Of a stretch of DNA of 64,000 nt, positions 1 through 9,303 are shown one piece after another. Made by a program: the position numbers and the translations under genes. The DNA comes from Pedobacter mucosus. Its GTDB lineage: Bacteria > Bacteroidota > Bacteroidia > Sphingobacteriales > Sphingobacteriaceae. The notes beneath the pieces are model-generated. The model was not told the origin of the DNA and did no database searches. It worked only from the letters and a program-made list of their open reading frames with translations. The DNA lies in the NCBI RefSeq assembly GCF_022200785.1, contig NZ_CP087585.1, positions 2,976,001 through 3,040,000 of the forward strand. Reading direction: 5' to 3'. The stretch's first letter is position 1. Each line of letters begins with the position of its first letter.

Positions 1-467
1 TTACATTTTCATTGGAAGATGAGAAGATTTTTGCTGAATTTGCTGAAATAATTGTTCCTACAACAAAATCATCAGCCGGAGCAAAAGCAGCAGGTTTAGG
101 TAAATTTATTCCAATGATGATTAAGGATTGCTATCCGCCCCAAATGCAAACATCTTTTGCAAAAGGATTTAAGGATTTGCAAGCAAAATCAATGAAAGAT
201 TTTGGAAAAAGCTACGCAATTTTAACTGTTGCCAATCGCACAAAATTAATGGGTGATGTTAGGACTTTAACCCTAGCACAAAAAGAAAGTAAGGCCGAAG
301 AAACAAAAGATTTAGCGTACTTTTTTACTACTGCAAGAGACCTAACTTTACTAGGTTATTATTCTTCAGAGATTGGCTGCACCAAGGCTCGTGAATACGT
401 TGCTATTCCAGGGAAATATGATGGTGAAACAAAGCTAAAACCTGGTCAAAAATCTTGGGCTACCTAA
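1..467 (+). CDS. Gluconate 2-dehydrogenase subunit 3-family protein (5' partial)
   Basis: Small accessory subunit of a GMC-type sugar dehydrogenase. The frame is open to the left edge of the window, so the true start and any Tat signal lie outside; about 154 residues remain. The visible part has the family's EIIVPTTKSSAGAKAAGL stretch near the start and the C-terminal LGYYSSEIG and YDGETKLKPGQKSWAT segments. In known complexes this subunit helps export and mature the flavin subunit. The next gene, 25 bp downstream, is the matching GMC flavoprotein, which supports the assignment. The substrate is inferred from the neighbours (3-keto-sugar locus) and is not shown by this protein itself. Confidence 0.85.
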   Translation, partial: TFSLEDEKIFAEFAEIIVPTTKSSAGAKAAGLGKFIPMMIKDCYPPQMQTSFAKGFKDLQAKSMKDFGKSYAILTVANRTKLMGDVRTLTLAQKESKAEETKDLAYFFTTARDLTLLGYYSSEIGCTKAREYVAIPGKYDGETKLKPGQKSWAT

Positions 468-492
468 TTTCTAAAAACAACAACAAGACATC

Positions 493-2193
493 ATGAATTT
501 AAATACAAATTTAAAAGCAGAAAATACTTACGATGCTATTGTTATAGGATCGGGGATTAGTGGCGGCTGGGCTGCAAAAGAACTGACAGAGAAAGGCTTA
601 CGCGTTTTAATGCTGGAACGTGGAATGAACATTGAACACATCAAAGATTACGATTCTGCGATGAAAAACCCTTGGGAATTTACGCATGCTGGTCGCTTAA
701 CTGAAGAGCAAAAACGAACTCATCCGGTTCAAAAAAGAGATTATCCTTATCAGGAAGCAAACGCTAAATGGTGGGTTAATGATTTGGAATGCCCTTATAC
801 TGAAGATAAACGTTTCGATTGGTACCGGGGATTTCACGTTGGTGGTAAATCACTTATGTGGGGCCGCCAAAGTTACCGCTTTAGCGATCATAATTTCGAG
901 GATAATAAAAAAGACGGTCATGGTAATGATTGGCCTGTTCGCTATGCTGAACTTGCACCATGGTATGATTATGTTGAGCGTTTCGCAGGCATTAGCGGTC
1001 AAGCTGAAAATTGGCCATTATTACCTGATGGAGAATTTTTACCTCCAATGGATTTAAACTGTGTTGAAAAATCAGTAAAAGCCAGAGTAGAAGAACATTA
1101 TAAAAGAACGCGTATTATTACAATTGGTCGTACGGCAAATTTAACGGTTCCTCATAAAGGTCGTGGAAACTGTCAATACAGAAATTTATGTAGTCGTGGT
1201 TGCCCTTTCGGAGCATACTTCAGTACTCAATCTTCTACCCTACCAGCTGCGATGGCAACCAATCGTTTAACGCTTAGACCATATTCTATCGTAAATCATA
1301 TTATTTATGATAAGGATACCAAACAGGCTAAAGGTGTTATGGTGATTGATGCTCAAACAAACAAAACAATGGAATTTTATGCGAAAATTGTTTTCGTAAA
1401 TGGTTCTACTTTGGGTTCTACGTTTGTTTTATTAAACTCTACTTCAGAAGCACATCCAAACGGATTAGGTAATGCAAGTGGCGAATTAGGTCATAATTTA
1501 ATGGATCACCATTTCCGTTGTGGAGCATCAGGCGAAGCAGAAGGTTTTGATGATAAATATACTTATGGTCGCCGTGCAAACGGAATTTATGTACCTCGTT
1601 ACAGAAATACCGGCGATGATAAACGTGATTATTTACGTGGATTTGGTTATCAAGGTGGTGCAAGCAGGAGCAACTGGCAAAATGATGTGGCCGAATTATC
1701 TTTCGGTGCTGATTTAAAAACTAAAATGACTACTCCAGGTAAATGGACAATGGGGTTAGGTGGTTTTGGTGAAATGTTACCTTACCACGAAAACCGCGTT
1801 TATCTGGATAAAACTAAAAAAGATAAATGGGGACAGTCAGTACTGGCTATCGATTGTGAATACAAAGAAAACGAAAAGAAAATGCGTGTTGACATGATGA
1901 ATGATGCAGCAGAAATGCTAGAAGCATCAGGCATGAAAAATGTTAAAACGTATGATAATGGCTGTTATCCAGGTATGGCAATTCACGAACAGGGAACGGC
2001 AAGAATGGGTAACGATCCTAAAACTTCAGTGCTTAACAAGTTTAATCAAATGCATGAAGTAAATAACGTTTTTGTAACCGATGGTTCTTGTATGCCTTCA
2101 ATTGCTTGTCAAAACCCATCATTAACATTTATGGCTTTAACTGCTCGTGCTTGTGATTATGCAGTAAAAGAGTTAAAGAAAAAAAATATCTAA
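493..2193 (+). CDS. GMC-family FAD-dependent sugar dehydrogenase, large subunit
   Basis: 566-residue flavoprotein that probably oxidises a sugar or glycoside and passes electrons to a cytochrome c. The FAD dinucleotide-binding motif GSGISGGWAAKEL lies at about residues 19-31, followed by LMLERG. A Cys-rich insertion (CQYRNLCSRGCPFG, about 227-240) and a GMC C-terminal domain with AIHEQGTARMG (about 496-506) and NPSLTFMALTARA (about 541-553) contain the expected catalytic His/Asn region. No signal peptide is visible, so export probably depends on the small subunit encoded just upstream. The cytochrome at 4512 is a plausible electron acceptor. Glucoside 3-dehydrogenase activity is an inference from the DUF1080 and TIM-barrel neighbours; gluconate or another polyol substrate is the alternative. 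Confidence 0.9.
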   Translation: MNLNTNLKAENTYDAIVIGSGISGGWAAKELTEKGLRVLMLERGMNIEHIKDYDSAMKNPWEFTHAGRLTEEQKRTHPVQKRDYPYQEANAKWWVNDLECPYTEDKRFDWYRGFHVGGKSLMWGRQSYRFSDHNFEDNKKDGHGNDWPVRYAELAPWYDYVERFAGISGQAENWPLLPDGEFLPPMDLNCVEKSVKARVEEHYKRTRIITIGRTANLTVPHKGRGNCQYRNLCSRGCPFGAYFSTQSSTLPAAMATNRLTLRPYSIVNHIIYDKDTKQAKGVMVIDAQTNKTMEFYAKIVFVNGSTLGSTFVLLNSTSEAHPNGLGNASGELGHNLMDHHFRCGASGEAEGFDDKYTYGRRANGIYVPRYRNTGDDKRDYLRGFGYQGGASRSNWQNDVAELSFGADLKTKMTTPGKWTMGLGGFGEMLPYHENRVYLDKTKKDKWGQSVLAIDCEYKENEKKMRVDMMNDAAEMLEASGMKNVKTYDNGCYPGMAIHEQGTARMGNDPKTSVLNKFNQMHEVNNVFVTDGSCMPSIACQNPSLTFMALTARACDYAVKELKKKNI

Positions 2194-2204
2194 GATAGGT
2201 AATT

Positions 2205-2259
2205 GGCGAAAGGTTTAAAATTTAAAGCTTAACGGTTTTAGGTTTTAAACCTTTTTGCC
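2205..2259 (+). terminator. Long hairpin after the GMC gene
   Basis: A 16-bp left arm (GGCGAAAGGTTTAAAA, 2205-2220) pairs with 2243-2259 with one bulged T. It sits between the GMC gene and the first Gfo/Idh gene. There is no long T-tract, so it may attenuate transcription or protect mRNA ends rather than stop transcription fully. Confidence 0.5.
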
Positions 2260-2276
2260 ATAAGCCTTATATCCTT

Positions 2277-3434
2277 ATGAAAAGAAAATTAAAAATGGGC
2301 ATGATTGGAGGCGGAAAAGACGCTTTCATTGGTGCCGTACATCGCCTTGCTGCAAATATGGATGGCTTGATAGAACTTACTTGTGGAGCGCTTAGCGTTA
2401 ATCCAGAAGTAGGTTATGAATCAGGAAAAATCCTTTTCTTACCAGACAACAGAATTTATAAAACTTATGAAGAAATGTTGCAAAAAGAAAGCGAATTGCC
2501 AGCAGGTGAAAAAATTGATTTTGTAACCATCGTTACGCCTAATTTTGCCCACTTTGCTCCGGCAATGATGGCACTTGATTTAGGTTTTAATGTAGTTATC
2601 GAAAAACCGATTACGCTTACTTTAGATGAAGCCAAACAGCTGCAACAAAAAGTAGAAGAAACCAGCTTAACATTATGTTTAACCCACACTTATTCTGGTT
2701 ACCCAATGGTGAAACAGGCTAAGCAAATGGTTAAAGAAGGGGCATTTGGCGAGATAAGAAAAATAATTGTTGAGTATCCTCAGGGTTGGCTTAGCACCTT
2801 ATCCGAAAGAGAAGGAAATGCACAAGCTGCTTGGCGAACTGATCCTTCTAAAACAGGTAAAAGTGGAAGTATGGGTGATATTGGTACACACGCTGCTCAA
2901 TTAGCCGAATACATCTCGGGTTTAAAAATCACGAAAGTGTGCGCTGATTTGAACATTGTTGTTCCGGGCAGAGCAATTGATGATGATGGAAACGTATTGT
3001 TAAAATTTGATAACGGATCAAATGGCGTTTTAATTGCTTCACAAATTGCTGCTGGAGAAGAAAACGCTTTAAAAATTAAGGTTTATGGCGAAAAAGGTGG
3101 ATTAGAGTGGCATCAAATGGAGCCTAATACTTTAATCGTTAAATGGTCTAATGAACCTGCACAAATATTTAGAGCTGGAAATGGTTATTTAGGAAGCTTT
3201 GCGAAGCATAATGTCAGAACTCCAGGCGGGCATCCTGAAGGATACTTAGAAGCCTTTGCAAATATTTACCGCAATTTTGCGTTAACGATTGATGCGAAAT
3301 TGAATAATGAGTCACCTACTCCAGAAATGTTGGACTTCCCAAATACTTACGATGGAATTCGTGGAATGGCATTCATAGAAAACGTGGTAAACTCTAGTCA
3401 ATCAGATCAAAAATGGACTGATTTTAAAATTTAA
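2277..3434 (+). CDS. Gfo/Idh/MocA-family oxidoreductase (cytoplasmic)
   Basis: 385-residue NAD(P)-dependent sugar oxidoreductase. The N-terminal Rossmann motif is GMIGGGKDAFIGAVH (about residues 8-22); the family's EKPITLTLDEA segment with the conserved EKP lies at about 109-119. The second half contains GDIGTHAAQLAEYISG, where the conserved His of the catalytic domain is expected. No signal peptide, so it is probably cytoplasmic, unlike the second Gfo/Idh protein at 4930. It is followed after 5 bp by a sugar isomerase/epimerase, so the two are likely translated from one message and act on the same sugar. Likely role: reducing or oxidising a keto-sugar released by the periplasmic enzymes. The exact substrate cannot be read from sequence. 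Confidence 0.9.
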   Translation: MKRKLKMGMIGGGKDAFIGAVHRLAANMDGLIELTCGALSVNPEVGYESGKILFLPDNRIYKTYEEMLQKESELPAGEKIDFVTIVTPNFAHFAPAMMALDLGFNVVIEKPITLTLDEAKQLQQKVEETSLTLCLTHTYSGYPMVKQAKQMVKEGAFGEIRKIIVEYPQGWLSTLSEREGNAQAAWRTDPSKTGKSGSMGDIGTHAAQLAEYISGLKITKVCADLNIVVPGRAIDDDGNVLLKFDNGSNGVLIASQIAAGEENALKIKVYGEKGGLEWHQMEPNTLIVKWSNEPAQIFRAGNGYLGSFAKHNVRTPGGHPEGYLEAFANIYRNFALTIDAKLNNESPTPEMLDFPNTYDGIRGMAFIENVVNSSQSDQKWTDFKI

Positions 3435-3439
3435 AATAA

Positions 3440-4492
3440 ATGACAACTATAAAAGGACCTGCAGTATTTTTAGCTCAATTTATAAGTGATGTAGCACCAT
3501 TTAATTCTTTAGATAATATTTGTAAATGGGCCGCCGGACTTGGTTTTAAAGGAATCCAAATGCCAACTTTGGATTCTCGGTTTATCGATTTACAAAGGGC
3601 TGCAGAGAGTAAAACGTATGCTGATGAACTAAAAGGAACTGTAGCATCCTATGGTTTAGAAATTACCGAACTTTCTACACATTTACAGGGTCAACTAGTT
3701 GCTGTACACCCGGCTTATGATGATTTATTTGATGCTTTTGCACCAAAAGAAGTACATAAAAATTCAAAAGCTAGAATGGAGTGGGCTATACAACAAATGA
3801 AATATGCCGCCAAAGCCTCCCAAAACTTGGGCTTAAATGCGCATGCAACATTTAGTGGATCATTACTATGGCAATATTTTCATCCCTGGCCACAACGCCC
3901 GGCAGGTTTGGTAGAAGAAGGCTTCGCAGAACTTGCAAAACGATGGACACCTATTTTAAATGAATTTGATAATAACGGTGTAGATCTTTGTTATGAAATA
4001 CACCCAGGAGAGGATTTATTTGATGGAGAAACCTATGAAATGTTCTTATCTGCAGTAAATAATCATCCTCGGGCATGCTTATTGTATGATCCATCTCACT
4101 TTGTGCTACAACAGCTAGATTATATTCAGTACATCGATTTTTATCATGAAAGGATAAAAGCCTTTCATGTAAAAGATGCAGAGTTTAATCCAACTGGTAA
4201 ACAAGGCACATTTGGTGGTTATCAAAGCTGGGCAAATAGAGCGGGTAGATATCGTTCGCCAGGAGATGGGCAGGTTGATTTCAAAACCATCTTTAGTAAA
4301 TTGGCTCAATACGACTTTAAAGGTTGGGCCGTTATGGAATGGGAATGCTGTATAAAAAATCAAGAAGATGGAGCTCGCGAGGGTTCAGAATTTATCAAAA
4401 ATCATATTATTAATGTAACCGATAAAGCTTTTGATGATTTTGCAGCATCAGGTAGTGATGGCGCTTTCAACAAAAAAATATTAGGTATTTAA
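3440..4492 (+). CDS. Sugar phosphate isomerase/epimerase (AP-endonuclease-2-like TIM barrel)
   Basis: 350-residue xylose-isomerase-like TIM barrel with no export signal. Recognisable metal-site strands are CYEIHPGEDLFDG (about 187-199), LLYDPSHFVLQQLDY (about 214-228), IKAFHVKDAEF (about 238-248) and VMEWECC (about 300-306), giving the Glu/Asp/His/Glu ligand pattern of this family. It follows the Gfo/Idh gene by 5 bp and precedes the cytochrome gene by 19 bp, so it belongs to the same operon. In related Bacteroidota loci such proteins isomerise or cleave 3-keto-sugars; here that is inference. It differs clearly from the three smaller exported TIM barrels at 8399-11056. Confidence 0.88.
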   Translation: MTTIKGPAVFLAQFISDVAPFNSLDNICKWAAGLGFKGIQMPTLDSRFIDLQRAAESKTYADELKGTVASYGLEITELSTHLQGQLVAVHPAYDDLFDAFAPKEVHKNSKARMEWAIQQMKYAAKASQNLGLNAHATFSGSLLWQYFHPWPQRPAGLVEEGFAELAKRWTPILNEFDNNGVDLCYEIHPGEDLFDGETYEMFLSAVNNHPRACLLYDPSHFVLQQLDYIQYIDFYHERIKAFHVKDAEFNPTGKQGTFGGYQSWANRAGRYRSPGDGQVDFKTIFSKLAQYDFKGWAVMEWECCIKNQEDGAREGSEFIKNHIINVTDKAFDDFAASGSDGAFNKKILGI

Positions 4493-4511
4493 AATTAACA
4501 AAACACACAAA

Positions 4512-4895
4512 ATGAAAAGGACAATTTTAGCTTTAGGCGCTGTAGTAATCTTTATGGCGTCTTTTTCGAAAGCAGATTTAGCGAAAGAGAAAAGTAAATC
4601 AGTAGAAACAACCTCAATAACAAACCACGTTTTTCAACAAACGCCTGGTGAAAAACTGATTAACAAATCTGATTGTATTGGTTGCCATAATAAAACAAAT
4701 AAAATTATAGGCCCAGCATATGTAGATATTGCAAAGAAATATCCTGCTACAGAGAAAAATATAAATTACTTGGCAGATAAAATTATTAAAGGTGGAACAG
4801 GGGTTTGGGGTACTATGCCAATGACCGCACATGCCTCTCTTAAACCAACCGATGCAAAATTAATGGTAAAATACATCCTATCGCTTAAAAAATAA
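4512..4895 (+). CDS. Small periplasmic c-type cytochrome
   Basis: 127-residue class I cytochrome c. An N-terminal hydrophobic signal (MKRTILALGAVVIFMASFS) precedes a single haem-binding CIGCH at about residues 55-59, and GTMPMTAH at about 100-107 supplies the likely axial Met. A C-terminal helix (KLMVKYILSL) completes the domain. Its position within the sugar dehydrogenase locus makes it the probable electron acceptor for the GMC enzyme, feeding the respiratory chain. The similar length and single haem exclude multihaem cytochromes. The electron-transfer partnership is inferred from context. Confidence 0.88.
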   Translation: MKRTILALGAVVIFMASFSKADLAKEKSKSVETTSITNHVFQQTPGEKLINKSDCIGCHNKTNKIIGPAYVDIAKKYPATEKNINYLADKIIKGGTGVWGTMPMTAHASLKPTDAKLMVKYILSLKK

Positions 4896-4929
4896 GCGAA
4901 GGATTTTTAAACTAAACCAAATAAATAAT

Positions 4930-6387
4930 ATGAAAACAGAGCAAGACAATAAAAACACGAGTAACCGCCGTGATTTTATTAAAACCAGTGCTATTGCAGC
5001 TGCTGCATTTATGATCGTGCCTCGCCATGTTTTAGGCGGACCAGGTTTTTTAGCACCTAGTGATCGCTTATTGGTTGCTGGTATTGGAGCAGGCGGAAAA
5101 GGTCAGAGTGATATTGCCATGTTCGCTAAAAGCGGAAAAGCAGATATTGCGTTTTTATGTGATGTTGATACACGCCGAGCTGCTAATAGTGTTAAAGCTT
5201 TCCCTAAAGCAAAATTTTATAAAGATTGGCGAGAAATGTTAGACAAAGAGCACAAAAATTTTGATGCTGTTTCCGTTTCTACTCCAGATCATAACCATGC
5301 AATTCAAGCTTTAGCTGCCATGCAACTGGGTAAACATGTGTATGTTCAAAAACCATTAACTCATGATATTTATGAAGCCCGCATATTAACTGCTGCCGCT
5401 AAAAAGTATAAAGTAGTTACCCAGATGGGAAATCAAGGTGCATCTAATGATGGACCTAGACAAATGAAAGAGTGGTATGAAGCTGGTTTGATTGGTGACG
5501 TTCATACAGTTTACGCATGGACCAATCGCCCGGTTTGGCCTCAGGGAATTCCTTGGCCTGATAAAAAAGCAGAAATTCCGAAAGAATTAGACTGGAATTT
5601 ATGGTTAGGTACTGCTCCGGAAAAAGATTTCGTAGATAAATTAGTTCCATTTAACTGGCGTGGATGGTGGGATTACGGAACAGGTGCACTTGGCGATATG
5701 GGCTGTCATTTAATCGAAGCTCCATTTAGCGTATTGAATTTGAAATATGCTAAAGAAGTGCAGGCAAGCGTTGGTTCTGTTTATGTTGACGAGTTTAAAC
5801 AAGGATATTTCCCTGAAAGCTGCCCTCCTTCTAGTCACGTTACTTTAAAATTCCCTAAAACTAATAAAACCAAAGGTGATGTAACCTTACATTGGATGGA
5901 TGGTGGAATCCAACCAGAACGCCCGGAAGAGTTAGCAGCAAATGAAACATTTGGTGATGGTGGAAATGGAACCTTATTTATCGGTACAAAAGGTAAAATG
6001 ATGTCTGAAACTTATAGTGCAAATCCAAAATTATTGCCTTTAAGTAGAAATAATGATATTAAAGTTCCAGAAAAATATGCTCGTGTAAAAGGTGGAGCTG
6101 ATGGCCATTATGCGCAATGGGTGGAAGCATCAATCGCAGGTTACGGCAAACAAGAGGTTAGTTCGCCATTTGAAATTGCTGGTCCTTTAACTGAAGCTTT
6201 ATTAATGGCTAACTTAGCAATAAGAAGTTTCGACATTAAAAAGACGGTTAATAATAAAACAACCTACCCAGGCAGATATACTAAAATGCTTTGGGATAAT
6301 GATAACATGAAAGTAACCAACTTTGATGAAGCCAATCAATTTGTTAAACGCGAATACCGAAAAGGCTGGAATAATTTAACTCTTTAA
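4930..6387 (+). CDS. Tat-exported Gfo/Idh/MocA-family oxidoreductase
   Basis: 485-residue oxidoreductase with a twin-arginine signal (SNRRDFIKTSAIAAAAFMIV, about residues 11-30), so the folded, cofactor-bearing protein is expected in the periplasm. The Rossmann motif GIGAGGKGQSD follows at about 56-66. The family's CDVD, STPDHNHAIQA and VQKPLTHDIYEA segments come next, and GDMGCHLIEAPF lies at about 256-267 in the catalytic domain. Exported members of this family often carry tightly bound NAD(H) and work as hydrolases, lyases or transhydrogenases on glycosides. It is followed after 9 bp by the DUF1080 gene, which fits a shared keto-glycoside substrate. Precise reaction unknown. Confidence 0.9.
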   Translation: MKTEQDNKNTSNRRDFIKTSAIAAAAFMIVPRHVLGGPGFLAPSDRLLVAGIGAGGKGQSDIAMFAKSGKADIAFLCDVDTRRAANSVKAFPKAKFYKDWREMLDKEHKNFDAVSVSTPDHNHAIQALAAMQLGKHVYVQKPLTHDIYEARILTAAAKKYKVVTQMGNQGASNDGPRQMKEWYEAGLIGDVHTVYAWTNRPVWPQGIPWPDKKAEIPKELDWNLWLGTAPEKDFVDKLVPFNWRGWWDYGTGALGDMGCHLIEAPFSVLNLKYAKEVQASVGSVYVDEFKQGYFPESCPPSSHVTLKFPKTNKTKGDVTLHWMDGGIQPERPEELAANETFGDGGNGTLFIGTKGKMMSETYSANPKLLPLSRNNDIKVPEKYARVKGGADGHYAQWVEASIAGYGKQEVSSPFEIAGPLTEALLMANLAIRSFDIKKTVNNKTTYPGRYTKMLWDNDNMKVTNFDEANQFVKREYRKGWNNLTL

Positions 6388-6396
6388 TCATTTAAA

Positions 6397-7077
6397 ATGA
6401 AAAAAATAATCTTATCTGCTTGTATATTATTAGCAGTTACACAAATTTCACAAGCTCAAAAAGGTTTTAAACCTTTGTTTAATGGTAAAACAACAACTGG
6501 TTGGCACACATACAATAAAACCGCTGTTGGTAGTGCTTGGCAAGTAAAAGATGGTGCTCTACATTTAGATTTAGCAACAAAAGGTACTGACGGTGGTGGC
6601 GATTTAGTTACTGATAAAGAATATACCAACTTCCATTTAAAATATGAGTGGAAAGTGGCGCCAAATGCAAATAGTGGATTAATTTTTTATGTTCATGAAG
6701 AACCTAAATACAATCAAACTTACTCTACTGGTATAGAAATGCAGGTATTGGATAATGATGGTCATCCTGATGGAAAAATAACCAAACACCGTTCTGGAGA
6801 TTTATACGATTTGATTAAAAGTTCATCTGAACCTGTTAAACCAGTTGGCCAATGGAATAAAGCAGAAATTATTAGCGATAAAGGTAAATTAACTTTAGTT
6901 TTAAATGGAGTAGAAGTTGTAAAAACTACCCTTTGGGATGAGAATTGGAAAAATCTAGTGGCTGGAAGTAAATTTGCGAAATGGGAAAATTGGGGAACTT
7001 TTAAAACTGGAAAAATTGCACTGCAAGATCATGGCAATGAAGTATGGTTTAAAAACATTTCCTTAAAAGAACTATAA
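6397..7077 (+). CDS. DUF1080 (3-keto-disaccharide hydrolase-type) secreted protein
   Basis: 226 residues with a cleavable signal peptide ending near ISQAQ. The family's opening motif FKPLFNGKTTTGWH lies at about 24-37. A jelly-roll core follows, with YEWKVAPNANSGLIFYVHEE, GIEMQVLDNDGHPDG and DLYDLI. DUF1080 proteins include enzymes that cleave 3-keto-disaccharides or 3-keto-glycosides by elimination or hydrolysis, which fits the upstream sugar dehydrogenase. It is probably periplasmic. It is the last gene before a strong hairpin at 7086, so it may close the first transcription unit. Substrate specificity is not visible. Confidence 0.9.
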   Translation: MKKIILSACILLAVTQISQAQKGFKPLFNGKTTTGWHTYNKTAVGSAWQVKDGALHLDLATKGTDGGGDLVTDKEYTNFHLKYEWKVAPNANSGLIFYVHEEPKYNQTYSTGIEMQVLDNDGHPDGKITKHRSGDLYDLIKSSSEPVKPVGQWNKAEIISDKGKLTLVLNGVEVVKTTLWDENWKNLVAGSKFAKWENWGTFKTGKIALQDHGNEVWFKNISLKEL

Positions 7078-7085
7078 TAAGGTTG

Positions 7086-7121
7086 AGGCTAAGGTTTAAT
7101 GATTTAAATCTTAGCCTTTTT
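7086..7121 (+). terminator. Rho-independent-type terminator after DUF1080 gene
   Basis: 14-bp stem (7086-7099 with 7104-7117, one G-T pair) around a 4-base loop, followed by TTTT. It separates the first sugar-locus transcription unit from the permease gene. Confidence 0.7.
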
Positions 7122-7158
7122 AATCTTACTTTCAACCTTTAATCTCAATTTTAACCAA

Positions 7159-8397
7159 ATGAATAGCACTACTCGCTTTAAACTTTCCACCATGATGTTC
7201 CTAGAATTTTTTATCTGGGGTGCTTGGTTTGTAACTTTAGGAACCTTTCTCGATAAAAACTTAAGGGCTTCGGGTGCAGAAATAGGTTCTGTATTTTCTA
7301 CACAATCCTGGGGCGCAATTATAGCTCCTTTTATTATTGGATTAATTGCCGATAGATATTTTAATGCTGAAAAAATACTAGGCGTGCTGCATATTATAGG
7401 TGCTATTTTGATGTATCAAATGTACAATGCAACTGATGTAAGCATATTTTATCCTTATGTTCTAGGATATATGATTCTATTTATGCCAACGCTTGCACTG
7501 GTAAATTCTGTTTCTTTTAATCAAATGAAAGATCCTGAAAAAGAGTTTGCGAATATTAGGGTTTTTGGTACAATCGGATGGATAATAGCTGGCTTGCTAA
7601 TCAGTTTTGCTTTCCATTGGGATTCCCCTGAAGGTATTCAAAACGGCTTGTTAAAAAGTACATTTTTAATGGCTGGAATTGTTTCTTTAATTCTAGGTTT
7701 ATTTAGCTTTACTTTACCTGCTACGCCACCAAAAGTTGCTAAAGGAGAAAGTATAAAAATAAAAGATATATTAGGCTTAGATGCTTTAAGACTTTTAAAG
7801 GATAGAAATTTCGCTATATTTTTTATCTCGTCTATTTTGATTTGTATTCCATTGGCATTCTATTATCAAAATGCTGGTCTATTTTTAGCTGATATAAAAG
7901 TCTCTAATCCAACAGGTAAAATGGCTATCGGACAGATTTCTGAAGCGCTCTTTTTATTGGCTATTCCTGTTTTCTTTTCAAAATTTGGATTTAAAAAGAC
8001 AATACTAGTCGGCATGATCGCCTGGGCAGTTAGGTACGTTCTATTTGCATACGGTAATGCAGGTAATTTAAGTTTCATGCTCATCATTGGTATTGCTTTA
8101 CATGGTGTTTGTTATGATTTCTTTTTTGTATCCGGACAGATTTACACTAACTCTAAAGCTGGTGAGAAATTTAAAAGTGCAGCACAAGGATTAATTACCT
8201 TGGCAACTTATGGCGTTGGGATGTTGATAGGATTTAAAGTGGCAGGCTTAATAACTGATATGTATAAATCAGGCGATATAACAGATTGGAAAATGGTTTG
8301 GATAATTCCTGCAGGAATTGCAGCAGTTGTATTTTTACTTTTTGCCGTTTTATTTAACGATAAAACTAAATCACAAATAGATCCCCAAACTGTTTAA
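7159..8397 (+). CDS. MFS permease, nucleoside:H+ symporter-like family
   Basis: 412-residue integral membrane protein with about 12 hydrophobic helices. The N-terminus MFLEFFIWGAWFVTLGTFL and the FIIGLIADRYFNAEKILG loop between helices 2 and 3 are typical of the nucleoside:H+ symporter (NupG/XapB-type) branch of the MFS. In Bacteroidota this branch is frequently found beside Gfo/Idh and TIM-barrel sugar genes, so the transported solute is more likely a keto-sugar, inositol-like compound or monosaccharide than a nucleoside; that is inference. Its stop and the next start are separated by a single base, indicating translational coupling to the TIM-barrel gene. Confidence 0.88.
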   Translation: MNSTTRFKLSTMMFLEFFIWGAWFVTLGTFLDKNLRASGAEIGSVFSTQSWGAIIAPFIIGLIADRYFNAEKILGVLHIIGAILMYQMYNATDVSIFYPYVLGYMILFMPTLALVNSVSFNQMKDPEKEFANIRVFGTIGWIIAGLLISFAFHWDSPEGIQNGLLKSTFLMAGIVSLILGLFSFTLPATPPKVAKGESIKIKDILGLDALRLLKDRNFAIFFISSILICIPLAFYYQNAGLFLADIKVSNPTGKMAIGQISEALFLLAIPVFFSKFGFKKTILVGMIAWAVRYVLFAYGNAGNLSFMLIIGIALHGVCYDFFFVSGQIYTNSKAGEKFKSAAQGLITLATYGVGMLIGFKVAGLITDMYKSGDITDWKMVWIIPAGIAAVVFLLFAVLFNDKTKSQIDPQTV

Positions 8398-8398
8398 A

Positions 8399-9292
8399 AT
8401 GTCGCAAAACCTAGATAGAAGAACTGCTTTAAAAAACATCATTGCAGGAACCGCAGCTATTGGAGTTTCATCTGGATTTTCGGCTCTAGCGATGGAAAAG
8501 ACAGATACAGAAATGAAATCAGTAAAATTAAAAGGAAATATTAACCACTCTGTATGCCGTTGGTGTTTTAGTACGTTCGATGTAGAAGCACTTTGCATTG
8601 AGGCTAAAAAACTTGGCTTAAAGGGTATTGATTTGGTTGGCCCAAAAGACTGGCCAACCTTGAAGAAGCATGGATTAGAATCTACCATGTGTAATGGCGC
8701 AGAAATTAATTTGGTTGATGGCTTTAATGATCCCAAATTTCATGATACTTTAATTAAAAATTATTCTGAAATGATTCCATTAGTTGCTGCCGCAGGTTAT
8801 AAAAACTTGATTTGTTTTAGCGGTAGTAAAAGAGGAAAAGATGATGAAACCGGATGGAAAAATTGTGTTGAAGGTTTAAAGAAATTAATGCCTCTAGCAG
8901 AAAAACACAACGTGGTTTTGGTGATGGAATTGTTAAATAGTAAAGTTAACCATAAAGATTATCAGTGCGACAATACGCCTTGGGGTGTGGAGCTTTGCAA
9001 GCGCTTAGGATCCGAAAATTTTAAATTACTTTATGATATTTACCACATGCAAATTGATGAAGGAAACGTAATTAGTACGATTAAAAGCAGTCACCAGTAT
9101 ATTGCACATTACCACACAGCCGGCGTTCCAGGAAGAAATGAAATTGATGAAACGCAAGAATTATACTATCCCGCAATAATGAAGGCCATTGTAGATACCG
9201 GCTTCAAAGGCTTCGTAGCTCAGGAGTTTATTCCCAAACAGGCCGATAAATTTGCGTCGTTAAAAAAGGCAATTGCGATTTGTGATATCTAA
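8399..9292 (+). CDS. Tat-exported hydroxypyruvate isomerase-like TIM barrel
   Basis: 297-residue xylose-isomerase-like TIM barrel. The N-terminus DRRTALKNIIAGTAAIGVSS (about 6-25) resembles a twin-arginine signal. The mature part begins near NHSVCRWCFS and contains VMELLNSKVNH (about 182-192), LLYDIYHMQIDEG (about 212-224), YHTAGVPGRNE (about 239-249) and VAQEFIP (about 275-281), matching hydroxypyruvate-isomerase-like proteins with an intact Glu/Asp/His/Glu metal site. The gene starts 1 bp after the permease stop. Periplasmic location and the keto-sugar neighbours argue against genuine hydroxypyruvate metabolism; a sugar epimerase or keto-glycoside lyase role is more likely but unproven. Confidence 0.87.
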   Translation: MSQNLDRRTALKNIIAGTAAIGVSSGFSALAMEKTDTEMKSVKLKGNINHSVCRWCFSTFDVEALCIEAKKLGLKGIDLVGPKDWPTLKKHGLESTMCNGAEINLVDGFNDPKFHDTLIKNYSEMIPLVAAAGYKNLICFSGSKRGKDDETGWKNCVEGLKKLMPLAEKHNVVLVMELLNSKVNHKDYQCDNTPWGVELCKRLGSENFKLLYDIYHMQIDEGNVISTIKSSHQYIAHYHTAGVPGRNEIDETQELYYPAIMKAIVDTGFKGFVAQEFIPKQADKFASLKKAIAICDI

Positions 9293-9303
9293 AAAGATTA
9301 AGA

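Noticed and set aside
1439..1663. Minus-strand frame inside the GMC gene
   Set aside because: Shadow of a clear coding region, with no family resemblance.
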